Under the pieces are notes generated by a model. It did no database searches, had not been told where the DNA came from, and was given only the letters and a program-made list of their open reading frames with translations. The position numbers were made by a program, and so were the translations under genes. A DNA stretch of 64,000 nucleotides, taken from Rhizobacter sp. Root404. Lineage in GTDB: Bacteria; Pseudomonadota; Gammaproteobacteria; Burkholderiales; Burkholderiaceae_C. The stretch lies in NCBI RefSeq assembly GCF_001425865.1, contig NZ_LMDS01000007.1:1156-65155 (forward strand), in the 5' to 3' direction. Shown piece after piece: positions 23,955-32,425 of the stretch; within the stretch, counting starts at the first letter, position 1; each line of letters starts with the position of its first letter.

Positions 23955-24257
23955 ATGGTCAAGCTCGCATTGTTCGTCCGCCTCGAAGCCAAGCCCGGCC
24001 AGGAGGCGGCGGTGGCCGACTTCCTCGCCGGCGCGCTGCCGCTCGCGAATGCGGAAGCCGGCACCACGGCCTGGTTCGCGCTGAAGTTCGGCCCGTCGAC
24101 GTTCGGCGTGTTCGACGCCTTCGCCGACGAAGCCGGCCGGCAGGCGCATCTGGACGGCCCGATCGCCGCGGCGCTGATGGCGAACGCCGCAGCGCTGCTC
24201 GCCGAACCGCCGAAGATCGAGAAGATCGACCTGCTCGCCGCCAAGCTGCCGGGTTGA
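23955..24257 (+). CDS. Putative quinol monooxygenase (ABM domain)
   Basis: The 100-residue protein (VKLALFVRLEAKPGQEAAVADFLAGALPL, FGVFDAFADEAGRQAHLDG) is an antibiotic-biosynthesis-monooxygenase fold protein of the YgiN type: cofactor-free, dimeric and usually acting on quinols or aromatic compounds. A purine-rich GAAAGGAA ribosome site lies just upstream. It is divergent from the GlxA-type regulator across 126 bases that probably hold both promoters. Confidence 0.88.
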   Translation: MVKLALFVRLEAKPGQEAAVADFLAGALPLANAEAGTTAWFALKFGPSTFGVFDAFADEAGRQAHLDGPIAAALMANAAALLAEPPKIEKIDLLAAKLPG

Positions 24258-24276
24258 GCCGGCGCCGGGGCGGGGC

Positions 24277-25557
24277 TCAGCGGGCCAGGTCCCAGAACAT
24301 CATCGCGACCGCCACCGCCATCACCGCCACCGCCCCCCAGCCGAAGAAGCGGGTCTTGCGCTTGACCGGCAGCACGCCCATCACGGTCGGGTTGCCGGCC
24401 AGCAGCATCATCGCGACCATGATCGGCACCGCGACCACGCCGTTGATCACGGCGCTCCAGTAGAGCGCCTGCATCGGATCGATCGGCGTGAAGTCCAGGC
24501 CGGTGCCGACGATGGTCGCGATGCCGATGATCGCGTAGAAGCCCTTCGCCTCGCGCCAGTGGCGCTCCAGCCCCTCCGGCCAGCCGAAGGCCTCGGCCAC
24601 CGCGTAGGCGGCGGACGACGCGAGCACCGGCACCGCGAGCAGCCCGGTCGCGATGATGCCGAGCGCGAACAGCGTGAATGCGAAGTCGCCGGCCAGCGGT
24701 CGCAGCGCCTCGGCGGCCTGCGCGGCGCTCTGCACGTCGGTGACGCCGGCGCCGTGGAGCACGAGCGCCGCGGTCAGCATCACGAAGAACGCGATGCCGT
24801 TCGAGAAGGTCATGCCGATCACCGTGTCCAGCCGCATGCGGCGCTTGGCGCGGCGCAGCGTCTCGCGGCTCTCGCCGCCGGCCTGCACGCCATGAAGGCG
24901 CATCTCCTCGACCTCCTGCGAGGCCTGCCAGAAGAAAAGGTAGGGCGAGATCGTGGTGCCCAGGATCGCGACGATCATCATCCAGAACGCCGAGGTCGGA
25001 ATGATCTGCGGCAGCACCAGGTCGTGCAGCACCTTGGCCCACGGAATGTTCACCGTGAAGGCCGCCGCGACATAGACGAACAGCGTCAGCGTCAGCCACT
25101 TCAGGATCGGCGCGAGCCGGCGGTACGGCACGAACACCTGCAGCAACAGCGTGATCACGCCGAACGCGACCGCGTGGAAGTGCGCCCCGCCGCCGACGAT
25201 CAGTTGCAGCCCCTCGCCCATCGCGGCGATGTCGGCCGCGATGTTGATCGTGTTCGCGACCAGCAGCAGCGTGACGATCGCGAACAGTAAGAACTTCGGC
25301 GTGTGCAGCCGCAGGTTCGCCGCGATGCCCTGACCCGACTGCCGGCCGATGCGCGCGCTGACCAGCTGGATGCCGATCATGAACGGGATCGTCAGGAACA
25401 CGGTCCACAAGACACCCGTGCCGAACTGCGCGCCCGCCTGGGTGTAGGTGGCGATGCCGGAAGGGTCGTCGTCGGCCGCGCCGGTCACCACGCCGGGGCC
25501 GACATGGCGCAGGAAGGAAGGGATGCGGCGGTGCTGGATGGGCTGGGCACGGGACAT
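24277..25557 (-). CDS. Nramp-family divalent metal transporter, non-canonical metal site
   Basis: The 426-residue protein has about eleven membrane segments in the Nramp (SLC11) order. In classical manganese/iron Nramps TM1 carries DPGN and TM6 carries MPH. Here TM1 reads ADDDPSGIATYTQAGAQFG (Asp kept, Asn changed to Gly) and TM6 reads ILGTTISPYLFFWQAS (Met to Ser, His to Tyr). Loss of the methionine is what distinguishes Nramp-related magnesium-type transporters from manganese/iron importers, so manganese should not be assumed. I started it at MSRAQPIQ; an ATG at 25570-25572 would add five residues. Confidence 0.87.
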   Translation of the reverse strand: MSRAQPIQHRRIPSFLRHVGPGVVTGAADDDPSGIATYTQAGAQFGTGVLWTVFLTIPFMIGIQLVSARIGRQSGQGIAANLRLHTPKFLLFAIVTLLLVANTINIAADIAAMGEGLQLIVGGGAHFHAVAFGVITLLLQVFVPYRRLAPILKWLTLTLFVYVAAAFTVNIPWAKVLHDLVLPQIIPTSAFWMMIVAILGTTISPYLFFWQASQEVEEMRLHGVQAGGESRETLRRAKRRMRLDTVIGMTFSNGIAFFVMLTAALVLHGAGVTDVQSAAQAAEALRPLAGDFAFTLFALGIIATGLLAVPVLASSAAYAVAEAFGWPEGLERHWREAKGFYAIIGIATIVGTGLDFTPIDPMQALYWSAVINGVVAVPIMVAMMLLAGNPTVMGVLPVKRKTRFFGWGAVAVMAVAVAMMFWDLAR

Positions 25558-25614
25558 GCGAGATGATCCCATGCAGTCGCCGGCTCCCTTCATTGCCGTG
25601 AGTAAAACTGACCC

Positions 25615-27570
25615 ATGACGACCTCGTTGCACGCCCGCGCGCTCGGTATCGCCTTCACACTCGCCCTCGGCTGCGCCGCCGCGCCGGCGGCCGAGGTGAA
25701 GCTGCGCATCCTGGAGACCACCGACCTCCACATGAACCTGCTCAGCTACGACTACTACCAGGACGCGCCGACCGACCAGTACGGCCTGGCGCGCACGATC
25801 ACGCTGATCAAGGCGGCGCGCGCCGAGGTGCCGAACAGCCTGCTGTTCGACAACGGCGACCTGCTGCAGGGCAACCCGCTCGGCGACGTGGTCGCCAAGG
25901 TCGCGCCGCTGCGCGACGGCCAGGTTCACCCGGCCTACAAGGTGATGAACCGGCTCGGCTACGACGCCGCGAACCTCGGCAACCACGACTTCAACTACGG
26001 CCTGCCGTTCCTGCGCCGGGCGCTCGCCGGCGCGGCGTTCCCGTACGTCAACGCCAACGTCTACGTCGACGACGCACAGAAGAACGGCCCGGACGCGCGC
26101 CACGCGTTCACGCCGTACGTGCTGCTCGCGCGCGAGCTGGTCGACGCGGCCGGCGCGAGGCACACGATCACCGTCGGCGTGATCGGCTTCGTGCCGCCGC
26201 AGATCATGCAGTGGGACAAGACGAACCTGGAGGGCCGCGTCGTCGTGCGCGACATCGCCGCGACCGCGCGTCGCTACGTGCCCGAGATGCGGGCGAAGGG
26301 CGCGCAGCTCGTGATCGCGATCCCGCACTCGGGTTTCGAGCGCGTCGCCGGCGGCGAGCTGGCCGAGAACGAGGTGGCCCAGCTGTCGCGCATCGCCGGG
26401 ATCGACGCGATCCTGTTCGGCCACTCGCACGCCGAGTTCCCGGGCCCCGACTTCGCCGGCCGACCGAACGCCGACATCGTGCGCGGCACGATCAACGGCG
26501 TGCCCGCGGTGATGCCGGGCCGCTGGGGCGACCACCTGGGCGTGATCGACCTGACGCTCGACGACGCCGGCGGCGCCTGGAAGGTGACCGCGAGCCAGGC
26601 CTCGATCCGCCCGATCTACGACAAGGCCGCGAAGCGTTCGCTGGCCGCCGCCGACCCGATGGTCGAGCAGGCGATCGGCGCCGAGCACGCGCGCACGCTC
26701 GAGCACATCCGCGGCCAGGTGGCGGTCAGCAGCGCGCCGATCTACAGCTACTTCGCGCAGGTGGCCGACGACCCGTCGGTGCAGGTGGTCGCGAACGCGC
26801 AGCGTGCCTACGTGACCCGCGCGATCCAGGGCACCGCCTACGAGAAGCTGCCGGTGCTGTCGGCGGCCGCGCCGTTCAAGACCGGCGGGCGCCAGGGCTG
26901 GGGCTACTACACCGACATCCCGGCCGGCCCGCTGGCGTTCCGCAACGCGGCCGATCTGTACATGTACCCGAACACGCTGAAGGCGGTGCTGCTGACCGGC
27001 GCGCAGGTGCGCGAGTGGATCGAGATGTCGGCCGGGCAGTTCCGGCGCATCGACCCGGCCGGCCCGCCGCGGCAGACGCTGCTCGACGAAAGCTTCCGCT
27101 CGTACAACTTCGACACGCTGGACGGCGTGAGCTACCGCTTCGACCTGACCCGGCCGGCGCGCTACGACGGCAACGGCAAGTTGATCCACCCCGAATCCCA
27201 TCGCGTGCAGGACCTGCGCTTCCAGGGCGCACCGGTGGCGCCGGAGGTGAAGTTCATCGTCGCGACCAACAACTACCGCGCGTTCGGCGGCGGCAACTTC
27301 CCCGGCCTGGACGGCAGCAACGTCGTCGTCGACTCGCCCGACGAGAACCGCCAGGTGCTGATCGACCACCTGGCGCGGACCGGCGCGGCCACGGCGGGCG
27401 GGCAGGTCAACCCGAGCGCCGACGGCAACTGGTCGATCGAGCCGGTCCCGGGCGTCGCGCTGACCTTCCGCACCGGCAGCGGGGCACTTAAGTACCTGGC
27501 GCGCCACCCGTCGATCCGGCTCGTCAAGGACAACGGCGACGGCTCGGCCACGTTCGAGATCACGCCATGA
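25615..27570 (+). CDS. cpdB: 2',3'-cyclic-nucleotide 2'-phosphodiesterase / 3'-nucleotidase, periplasmic
   Basis: CpdB hydrolyses cyclic and 3' nucleotides in the periplasm so that nucleosides can be taken up. The 651-residue protein has a signal peptide (about 1-25), an N-terminal calcineurin-like metallophosphatase domain (TTDLHMNLLSYDYY, FDNGDLLQGNPLGD, GNHDFNYGLPFL, FGHSHAEFPG) and the C-terminal 5'-nucleotidase domain (GRQGWGYYTDIPAGPLAFRN, ATNNYRAFGGGNFPG). Length is normal for CpdB. Its stop overlaps the following lipoprotein gene by four bases. Confidence 0.95.
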   Translation: MTTSLHARALGIAFTLALGCAAAPAAEVKLRILETTDLHMNLLSYDYYQDAPTDQYGLARTITLIKAARAEVPNSLLFDNGDLLQGNPLGDVVAKVAPLRDGQVHPAYKVMNRLGYDAANLGNHDFNYGLPFLRRALAGAAFPYVNANVYVDDAQKNGPDARHAFTPYVLLARELVDAAGARHTITVGVIGFVPPQIMQWDKTNLEGRVVVRDIAATARRYVPEMRAKGAQLVIAIPHSGFERVAGGELAENEVAQLSRIAGIDAILFGHSHAEFPGPDFAGRPNADIVRGTINGVPAVMPGRWGDHLGVIDLTLDDAGGAWKVTASQASIRPIYDKAAKRSLAAADPMVEQAIGAEHARTLEHIRGQVAVSSAPIYSYFAQVADDPSVQVVANAQRAYVTRAIQGTAYEKLPVLSAAAPFKTGGRQGWGYYTDIPAGPLAFRNAADLYMYPNTLKAVLLTGAQVREWIEMSAGQFRRIDPAGPPRQTLLDESFRSYNFDTLDGVSYRFDLTRPARYDGNGKLIHPESHRVQDLRFQGAPVAPEVKFIVATNNYRAFGGGNFPGLDGSNVVVDSPDENRQVLIDHLARTGAATAGGQVNPSADGNWSIEPVPGVALTFRTGSGALKYLARHPSIRLVKDNGDGSATFEITP

Positions 27571-28007
27571 GGGCGCCTTGCACCGGGCTCCTTCTCGCGG
27601 GCCTTCTGGCCGGCTGCGCGGCGCCGCCGGACCGCGGCGCGACGATCGCGCAACTGACACGCCAGGCCGACGCCTGGGACCGCGCGATCGTCGCGAAGGA
27701 CCGCGCCGGCATCGCCGCCAACATGTGCGACGACTTCCGCCAGATCGGCCCCGGCGGCGAGGTCGAGGACCGCGAATCGTTCATCCGCGACCTGCTGGCG
27801 CCCGAACTGCAGATCGACCCGTACACGGTCGAGGACTTCGAGGTCCGTCTGTACGGCGACACGGCGCTGCTCAGCGGCACGACCCGCATGACCGGCCGCT
27901 ATGCCGACAAGCCGTTCGCGAGCCACTACCGCTACATCGACGTCTACGTGCGCAGCGACGGGCGCTGGAAAGTCTGCAGCGTGCAGACGACGCGGATCGC
28001 GAAGTGA
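27567..28007 (+). CDS. SnoaL/NTF2-like lipoprotein (DUF4440 type)
   Basis: The 146-residue protein has a lipoprotein signal with lipobox LAGC (Cys17) and then a cone-shaped NTF2-like domain (TRQADAWDRAIVAKDRAGIAA, DFRQIGPGGEVEDRESFI, YVRSDGRWKVCSVQTTRI) of the DUF4440 group. Such domains bind small ligands or act as simple hydrolases or isomerases; no specific function can be assigned. The ATG overlaps the cpdB stop (ATGA), so the two are probably co-translated. Confidence 0.85.
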   Translation: MRAPCTGLLLAGLLAGCAAPPDRGATIAQLTRQADAWDRAIVAKDRAGIAANMCDDFRQIGPGGEVEDRESFIRDLLAPELQIDPYTVEDFEVRLYGDTALLSGTTRMTGRYADKPFASHYRYIDVYVRSDGRWKVCSVQTTRIAK

Positions 28008-28019
28008 GCCACGCGCCGC

Positions 28020-28673
28020 TCAACCCGCGCGGCGGAAGGTGAGGTTGATCCGCTGCCGCCCCAGCAGCGGATGTTCGCCGTCGGCCAGCGCCAGCACGCC
28101 GTGGAAGCGCAGCCGCGAGGGGCCGCCCCAGACGACGACATCGCCGTGGCGCAGCGACAGGCGCTGGGCCCTGTCGGTGCGCTTCAACCCGCCGAACAGG
28201 AACACCGCCGGCAGGCCGAGCGACACCGACACGATCGGCGCGCCGTGGTCGCGCTCGTCCCGGTCCTGGTGCAACGACAGCTTGGTGCCGGGCACGTAGC
28301 GGTTGATCAGGCAGGCGTCGGGCGTGAAACCGGCGAAGCCCGCGGCCGCGGCCGCCTCGCGGGCAAGTCGCATGAACGAGTCGGGCATCGGCGGCCACGG
28401 CACGCCACGATCCGGATCGACCGCGTCGTAGCGGTAGCCGCGCCGGTCGCTGAGCCAGCCGAGCGCGCCGCAATTGGTCATCGCCACCGACATGCGCAGC
28501 CCGCCCGGGGTGACGAGGTGGCGCAGCGGCGCGGCAGCGATCACCGCCGTCACGTCCGCCAGCAACCCGCCCGGCACCGCGCGGGCGAAGGCGCGCAACA
28601 CGACCGCGCCGTCCGCGATCGGCTCGGTCGCCGGCTCGACATCGTCTTGTGCATCGAACAGATCGAAGGTCAT
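28020..28673 (-). CDS. alkB: DNA oxidative demethylase AlkB
   Basis: AlkB is an Fe(II)/2-oxoglutarate dioxygenase that removes methyl groups from 1-methyladenine and 3-methylcytosine in damaged DNA. The 217-residue protein keeps the iron ligands His135-x-Asp137 (LHQDRDE) and His191 (RFHGV), the 2-oxoglutarate arginine in RINLTFRR (about Arg208), and the substrate-lid MTNCGALGW. Length matches E. coli AlkB. It is a single gene here, with no ada next to it and no SOS box visible upstream. Confidence 0.95.
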   Translation of the reverse strand: MTFDLFDAQDDVEPATEPIADGAVVLRAFARAVPGGLLADVTAVIAAAPLRHLVTPGGLRMSVAMTNCGALGWLSDRRGYRYDAVDPDRGVPWPPMPDSFMRLAREAAAAAGFAGFTPDACLINRYVPGTKLSLHQDRDERDHGAPIVSVSLGLPAVFLFGGLKRTDRAQRLSLRHGDVVVWGGPSRLRFHGVLALADGEHPLLGRQRINLTFRRAG

Positions 28674-28816
28674 GACGCCATTGAAGCATCGACGAAACGC
28701 CTCGCGATGTAACCCGACGTTTCCAGCGCGGCGCTAGGGATTGCGACCGGTCGACCCGCGGCGAACACTGCGCCGGCTCGACGCACGCGTCATTCACACA
28801 CCCCAGGAGTTGCCGC

Positions 28817-29509
28817 ATGAACCACCCGCCCCGATCCGCCGCGTTCGCCCTGACCGGCCTCGCCTTCGCCTTGCTCTGCGCGCTGCCGGCCCGCGCCGTG
28901 CCGGTGACGCCGGGCGCGGGACCCGTCGCGCTGCCGGGCACCACGGTCGCCGTCGATCCGTCCCTCGCCGGCACCGTGCTGGCGGATGTGCAATCGCACT
29001 GGGTGTCGGCGATCGATCCGTTGTACGGGTTCCCGGGTGCCGAAGGCGAACTGTTCTCGCGGGTCGTGCGCCAGACCGGCAGCGGGACGCTCGATTTCTA
29101 CTGGCGCATCACCGTCGAGCCGCCGTCGTACCCGAACTTCGTGCCGACGTCGCTCGCGATCACCGGTCTCTCGCTCGCGAACTTCCTGACCGGCGCGAGC
29201 TTCGACGCGAACTACCGCACCGACGGGCTCGGCACCACGGCCCCGTCCGGCGCGTTCTCGACCGATGCCGGCAGCTTCACCTACACCTTCAGCAACCTGA
29301 GTTTCGGGCCGGGCTCGCAGAGCTATTTCCTGCTGCTGCACTCGGCCGCCACGAGCTACGACGCCTCGGCGCTCGCGACGCTCGGCGTCACCACAGTCGC
29401 GACCTTCGCGCCGACCGCGCCAATCCCCGAGCCGCAGACCTGGGCGCTGATGACCGCCGGCCTGGTCGCACTCGGCGTCGTGCGCCGGCGCACCGCGACG
29501 CGCGGCTGA
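28817..29509 (+). CDS. PEP-CTERM sorting domain protein
   Basis: The 230-residue secreted protein has an N-terminal signal peptide (cleaved after ALPARA, about residue 27) and ends with the tripartite PEP-CTERM tag: IPEPQTWALM, a hydrophobic stretch TAGLVALGVV, then RRRTATRG. Proteins with this tag are processed by an exosortase and are linked to exopolysaccharide or biofilm production. The central 170 residues are Ser/Thr/Gly-rich beta structure without a recognised domain. No exosortase is in the window. Confidence 0.88.
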   Translation: MNHPPRSAAFALTGLAFALLCALPARAVPVTPGAGPVALPGTTVAVDPSLAGTVLADVQSHWVSAIDPLYGFPGAEGELFSRVVRQTGSGTLDFYWRITVEPPSYPNFVPTSLAITGLSLANFLTGASFDANYRTDGLGTTAPSGAFSTDAGSFTYTFSNLSFGPGSQSYFLLLHSAATSYDASALATLGVTTVATFAPTAPIPEPQTWALMTAGLVALGVVRRRTATRG

Positions 29510-29524
29510 CGCCACCTGCGCCGG

Positions 29525-30700
29525 TCAGGCACCGGCCAGCGCCCGCCCCGCGCCGGTGCGCCGCTCGAGCGCCCGGCTCCCCAGTGCGACCGCGAGGCCG
29601 GCGAGCGTCAGCAGCGCCGCGACCCAGCCGAGCGCCGCCAGGCCCGGGCCGTGATCGATCACCAGCCCGCCGACCCAGGCGCCGAGCCCGTTGCCGAGGT
29701 TGAACGCCGCGATGTTCAGGCTCGACGCCAGGTTCTGGCCTGCGCCGGCGGCGTTGTCGAGCACCCGCATCTGCAGCGGTGCGACCGTCGCGAACGAGGC
29801 GATGCCGAGCAAACCGACGAACGCGATCGCCGTCACCGCGTGGCCGATCACGAACTGCATGCTGCCGAGCACCAGCGCCATCGCGACCAGGGTGCCAAGC
29901 ACCGCCTTCATCGGCCCGCGGTCGGCCAGCTTGCCGCCGAGCAGGTTGCCGATCGCGAGACCGCCGCCGAACAGCAGCAGCACCGGCGAGACCGCGCCCG
30001 CCGACAGGCCGGTGAGGCGGGTCAGCAGCGGCTGGATGTAGGTGTAGACCGCGAACAGGCCGGCGAAGCCGAGCACCGTCATCGCCAAGCCGAGCCAGAC
30101 CTGCGGCCGGGCCAACACGGCGAGTTCGTCGCGCAGCGGCGTCGGCTGCTCGGGCGCGCTGCGAGGCACGAACGCGGCGAGCACCGCGAACGCGATCACG
30201 CCGATCGCGGTGACGGCCCAGAAGGTCGAGCGCCAGCCGTGGTGCAGGCCGAGCCATGCGCCCGCCGGCACGCCGAGCAGCGTGGCCGCGGTCAAACCGG
30301 TGAACATGATCGCGATCGCCGAGGCGCGCCTGCTCGGCGGCACCAGCCCGGTCGCGACGACCGAGCCGACGCCGAAGAAGGTGCCGTGCGCGAGCGAGGT
30401 CAGCACTCGCGCGGCCATCAGCGCCTCGTAGGTCGGCGCCAGGGCGCAGGCCGCGTTGCCGAGCACGAAGATCGCCATCAGCGCGAGCAGCACGGTCTTG
30501 CGCGGCAGCCGGCGGGTCGCGAGCGTCAGCACCGGCGCGCCGACCGCGACGCCGAGCGCATAGCCCGAGATCAGCAGGCCGGCGCCGGCGATGGAGGTGT
30601 GGAGATCCGTCGAGACCTGCAGCAGCAGGCCCATGATGACGAATTCGGTGACGCCGATCCCGAAGGCGCCGGCGGTGAGGGCAAGGAGTGCGATGGGCAT
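29525..30700 (-). CDS. MFS transporter, drug/sugar efflux (DHA1/AraJ-like)
   Basis: The 391-residue protein has twelve predicted membrane segments. The motif-A-like loop GRxxDR-type region is degenerate (LATRRLPRKTVLLALM), and the first helix (LALTAGAFGIGVTEFVIMGLLLQVSTDL) is typical of the AraJ/YdhP/PbuE cluster of DHA1 exporters. The substrate cannot be read from sequence. It is divergent from a LysR gene 79 bases away, which is the likely regulator. It ends 15 bases from the convergent PEP-CTERM gene. Confidence 0.9.
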   Translation of the reverse strand: MPIALLALTAGAFGIGVTEFVIMGLLLQVSTDLHTSIAGAGLLISGYALGVAVGAPVLTLATRRLPRKTVLLALMAIFVLGNAACALAPTYEALMAARVLTSLAHGTFFGVGSVVATGLVPPSRRASAIAIMFTGLTAATLLGVPAGAWLGLHHGWRSTFWAVTAIGVIAFAVLAAFVPRSAPEQPTPLRDELAVLARPQVWLGLAMTVLGFAGLFAVYTYIQPLLTRLTGLSAGAVSPVLLLFGGGLAIGNLLGGKLADRGPMKAVLGTLVAMALVLGSMQFVIGHAVTAIAFVGLLGIASFATVAPLQMRVLDNAAGAGQNLASSLNIAAFNLGNGLGAWVGGLVIDHGPGLAALGWVAALLTLAGLAVALGSRALERRTGAGRALAGA

Positions 30701-30779
30701 GATGCGCCGTACTTTGGGGCGCCCGCCTTGCGATGACTAGAATGCCCGCAGGACTTGCATCTGTGATTCCAATTCATCA

Positions 30780-31748
30780 ATGCCGCGCCTCGACCTGAAT
30801 CGCTCCGGCGAGATGGACGCCTTCGTCCAGGTGGTCGAGCGCGGCGGTTTCTCGGCGGCAGCGCGGCACCTGTGCATGACGCCGTCGGCCATCAGCAAGC
30901 TGATCGCGCGGCTCGAAGCGCGCCTGGCCACGCGGCTGCTGCACCGCTCGACCCGCAAGCTCACGCTGACGCCCGAGGGCCGCGAGTTCTACGAGCGCAG
31001 CACGCGCGTGCTCGCGGACATGGACGAGGCCGAGCGCCACGCTTCGGCCGGCGCCGCGCCGCGCGGGCGGGTCAGCGTAAACGCCAGCGTGTCGTTCGGC
31101 CAGCACGTGCTGATCCCGCTGGTGCCGCAGCTGCTGGCGCTGCACCCCGAGATCACGCTGGACATCGTGCTGACCGACCGCGTCGTCGACCTGATGGACG
31201 AGCGAACCGACATCGCGATCCGCTGGGGCCGCCTGCCGGCCTCCGACCTGATCGCGCGGCGCATCGGCGAGACCGGGCAGGCGATCGTCGCGTCGCCAGC
31301 GTACCTCGCACGCTGCGGCACGCCGAAGACGCCGGCCGACCTCGAATCGCACAACCGGCTCGGCTCGAACTACCGGCGCCAGGTGCCCGACTGGCCGCTG
31401 CGCGTCGACGGCCGGCTGACCGCGGTGCCGCTCGTCGGCAACGTGCGCGCCGGCGATGGCGAGACGCTTCGCCGACTGGTGCTGGAAGGCGTCGGCATCG
31501 GGCGGCTATCGCTGTATCACATCCGCGCCGATCTCGAGGCGGGCCGGCTGGTGCCGTTGCTCGGGGCCTTCAACCCGGGCGAGGTCGAGCCGATCCACGC
31601 GGTCTGCCTCGGCAAGGCCGGCCGGCTGCCGGCGCGGGTGCGTGCGGTGCTCGACTTCCTGGTCGCGAACGCGGGCGTGGAGGAGCCCGCGATCAGGCGC
31701 GGACGCGGCTCCGCAGGTGGGTCAGCGGCAGCGCGGCGCCGGCCTTGA
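30780..31748 (+). CDS. LysR family transcriptional regulator
   Basis: The 322-residue protein has the LysR DNA-binding head (MDAFVQVVERGGFSAAARHL, then MTPSAISKLIARLEARL and HRSTRKLTLTPEGREFYE) and an effector domain from about residue 90 (VSVNASVSFGQHVLIPL). It probably regulates the divergent MFS exporter. The last 56 bases overlap the convergent Lrp-family gene, so its C-terminal tail (rich in Arg, Gly, Ala) lies antisense to that gene. Confidence 0.92.
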   Translation: MPRLDLNRSGEMDAFVQVVERGGFSAAARHLCMTPSAISKLIARLEARLATRLLHRSTRKLTLTPEGREFYERSTRVLADMDEAERHASAGAAPRGRVSVNASVSFGQHVLIPLVPQLLALHPEITLDIVLTDRVVDLMDERTDIAIRWGRLPASDLIARRIGETGQAIVASPAYLARCGTPKTPADLESHNRLGSNYRRQVPDWPLRVDGRLTAVPLVGNVRAGDGETLRRLVLEGVGIGRLSLYHIRADLEAGRLVPLLGAFNPGEVEPIHAVCLGKAGRLPARVRAVLDFLVANAGVEEPAIRRGRGSAGGSAAARRRP

Positions 31749-32250
31749 CCTCGCCGAGCGAGAAGCTGGTGTGCAGGTCCTTCACGTGCGGCAGGTGCAG
31801 CAGCGTGTCGCGCGAGAACTTCGAGAACGCGTCGAGGTCGGTCGCCATCACCTGCAATTCGAAGGTGCCCGAACCGGAAATGTAGTGACACGCGATCACC
31901 TCCGGGATGCGGCGGATCTTCTCCTCGAGCTCGCGGGTCGATGCGGCGTTGTTGCGGTCGGCGTCGATGCGCACGAACGCGAGCACGCCCAGGCCGATCT
32001 TGCGGCGATCGATCTCGGCCCGGTAGCCGGTGATGAAGCCCTGGTCCTCCAGCCACTTCACGCGGCGCCAGGTCGGCGCGGCGGACAGGCCGACCCGCGC
32101 CGCGAGCTCGGTGTTCGACAGCCGCGCGTCGTGCTGCAACTCGTGCAGGATCAGCAGGTCGTAGCGGTCGAGGTCGGCACCGTGTGCCTCTGCCGCCGGC
32201 GCCTCCAGGGCCGGGGGGGACTTACCCGAAGTCGGCTTTTTCAGCGCCAT
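31693..32250 (-). CDS. Lrp/AsnC family transcriptional regulator
   Basis: The 185-residue protein has an Ala/Pro-rich 25-residue extension, then the Lrp helix-turn-helix (LDRYDLLILHELQHDARLSN, TELAARVGLSAAPTWRRVKWLE) and a RAM/ligand domain (LGVLAFVRIDADRNNAAST, ACHYISGSGTFELQVMATDL). A ribosome site GAAGGG precedes the ATG. It is divergent from the indolepyruvate ferredoxin oxidoreductase gene with 175 AT-richer bases between them. Lrp proteins often control amino-acid catabolism from exactly such positions, so it is the probable regulator of that gene. Confidence 0.93.
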   Translation of the reverse strand: MALKKPTSGKSPPALEAPAAEAHGADLDRYDLLILHELQHDARLSNTELAARVGLSAAPTWRRVKWLEDQGFITGYRAEIDRRKIGLGVLAFVRIDADRNNAASTRELEEKIRRIPEVIACHYISGSGTFELQVMATDLDAFSKFSRDTLLHLPHVKDLHTSFSLGEVKAGAALPLTHLRSRVRA

Positions 32251-32319
32251 TTGCTTTCCCTTCGTCCAATCACCGCAAGATTATTGCTTGAACACCCCAT
32301 TTCAGGACAAAGATAGAAA

Positions 32320-32347
32320 AGACACGCCGCGGGCGATTCCCTAAACT
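32320..32347 (+). promoter_or_regulatory. Probable sigma-70 promoter of the indolepyruvate oxidoreductase gene
   Basis: AAGACA (32320-32325) and TAAACT (32342-32347) are separated by 16 bases and match the -35 and -10 consensus at four and four positions. The start would be about 70 bases before the gene. AT-rich sequence just upstream (32256-32320) is where the divergent Lrp-type regulator could bind. Confidence 0.4.
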
Positions 32348-32425
32348 GTGCCTCGCGCACCCCGTCGCCACGAGCGGCGGCGCGTGCGCCCGAACGAACC
32401 CCGTCACTGCTGGAGTATCGAGAAG

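Noticed and set aside
25573..27660. 700-codon N-terminal extension of the Nramp gene
   Set aside because: It lies antisense to cpdB and lacks Nramp sequence. The family start is at 25557 or 25572.
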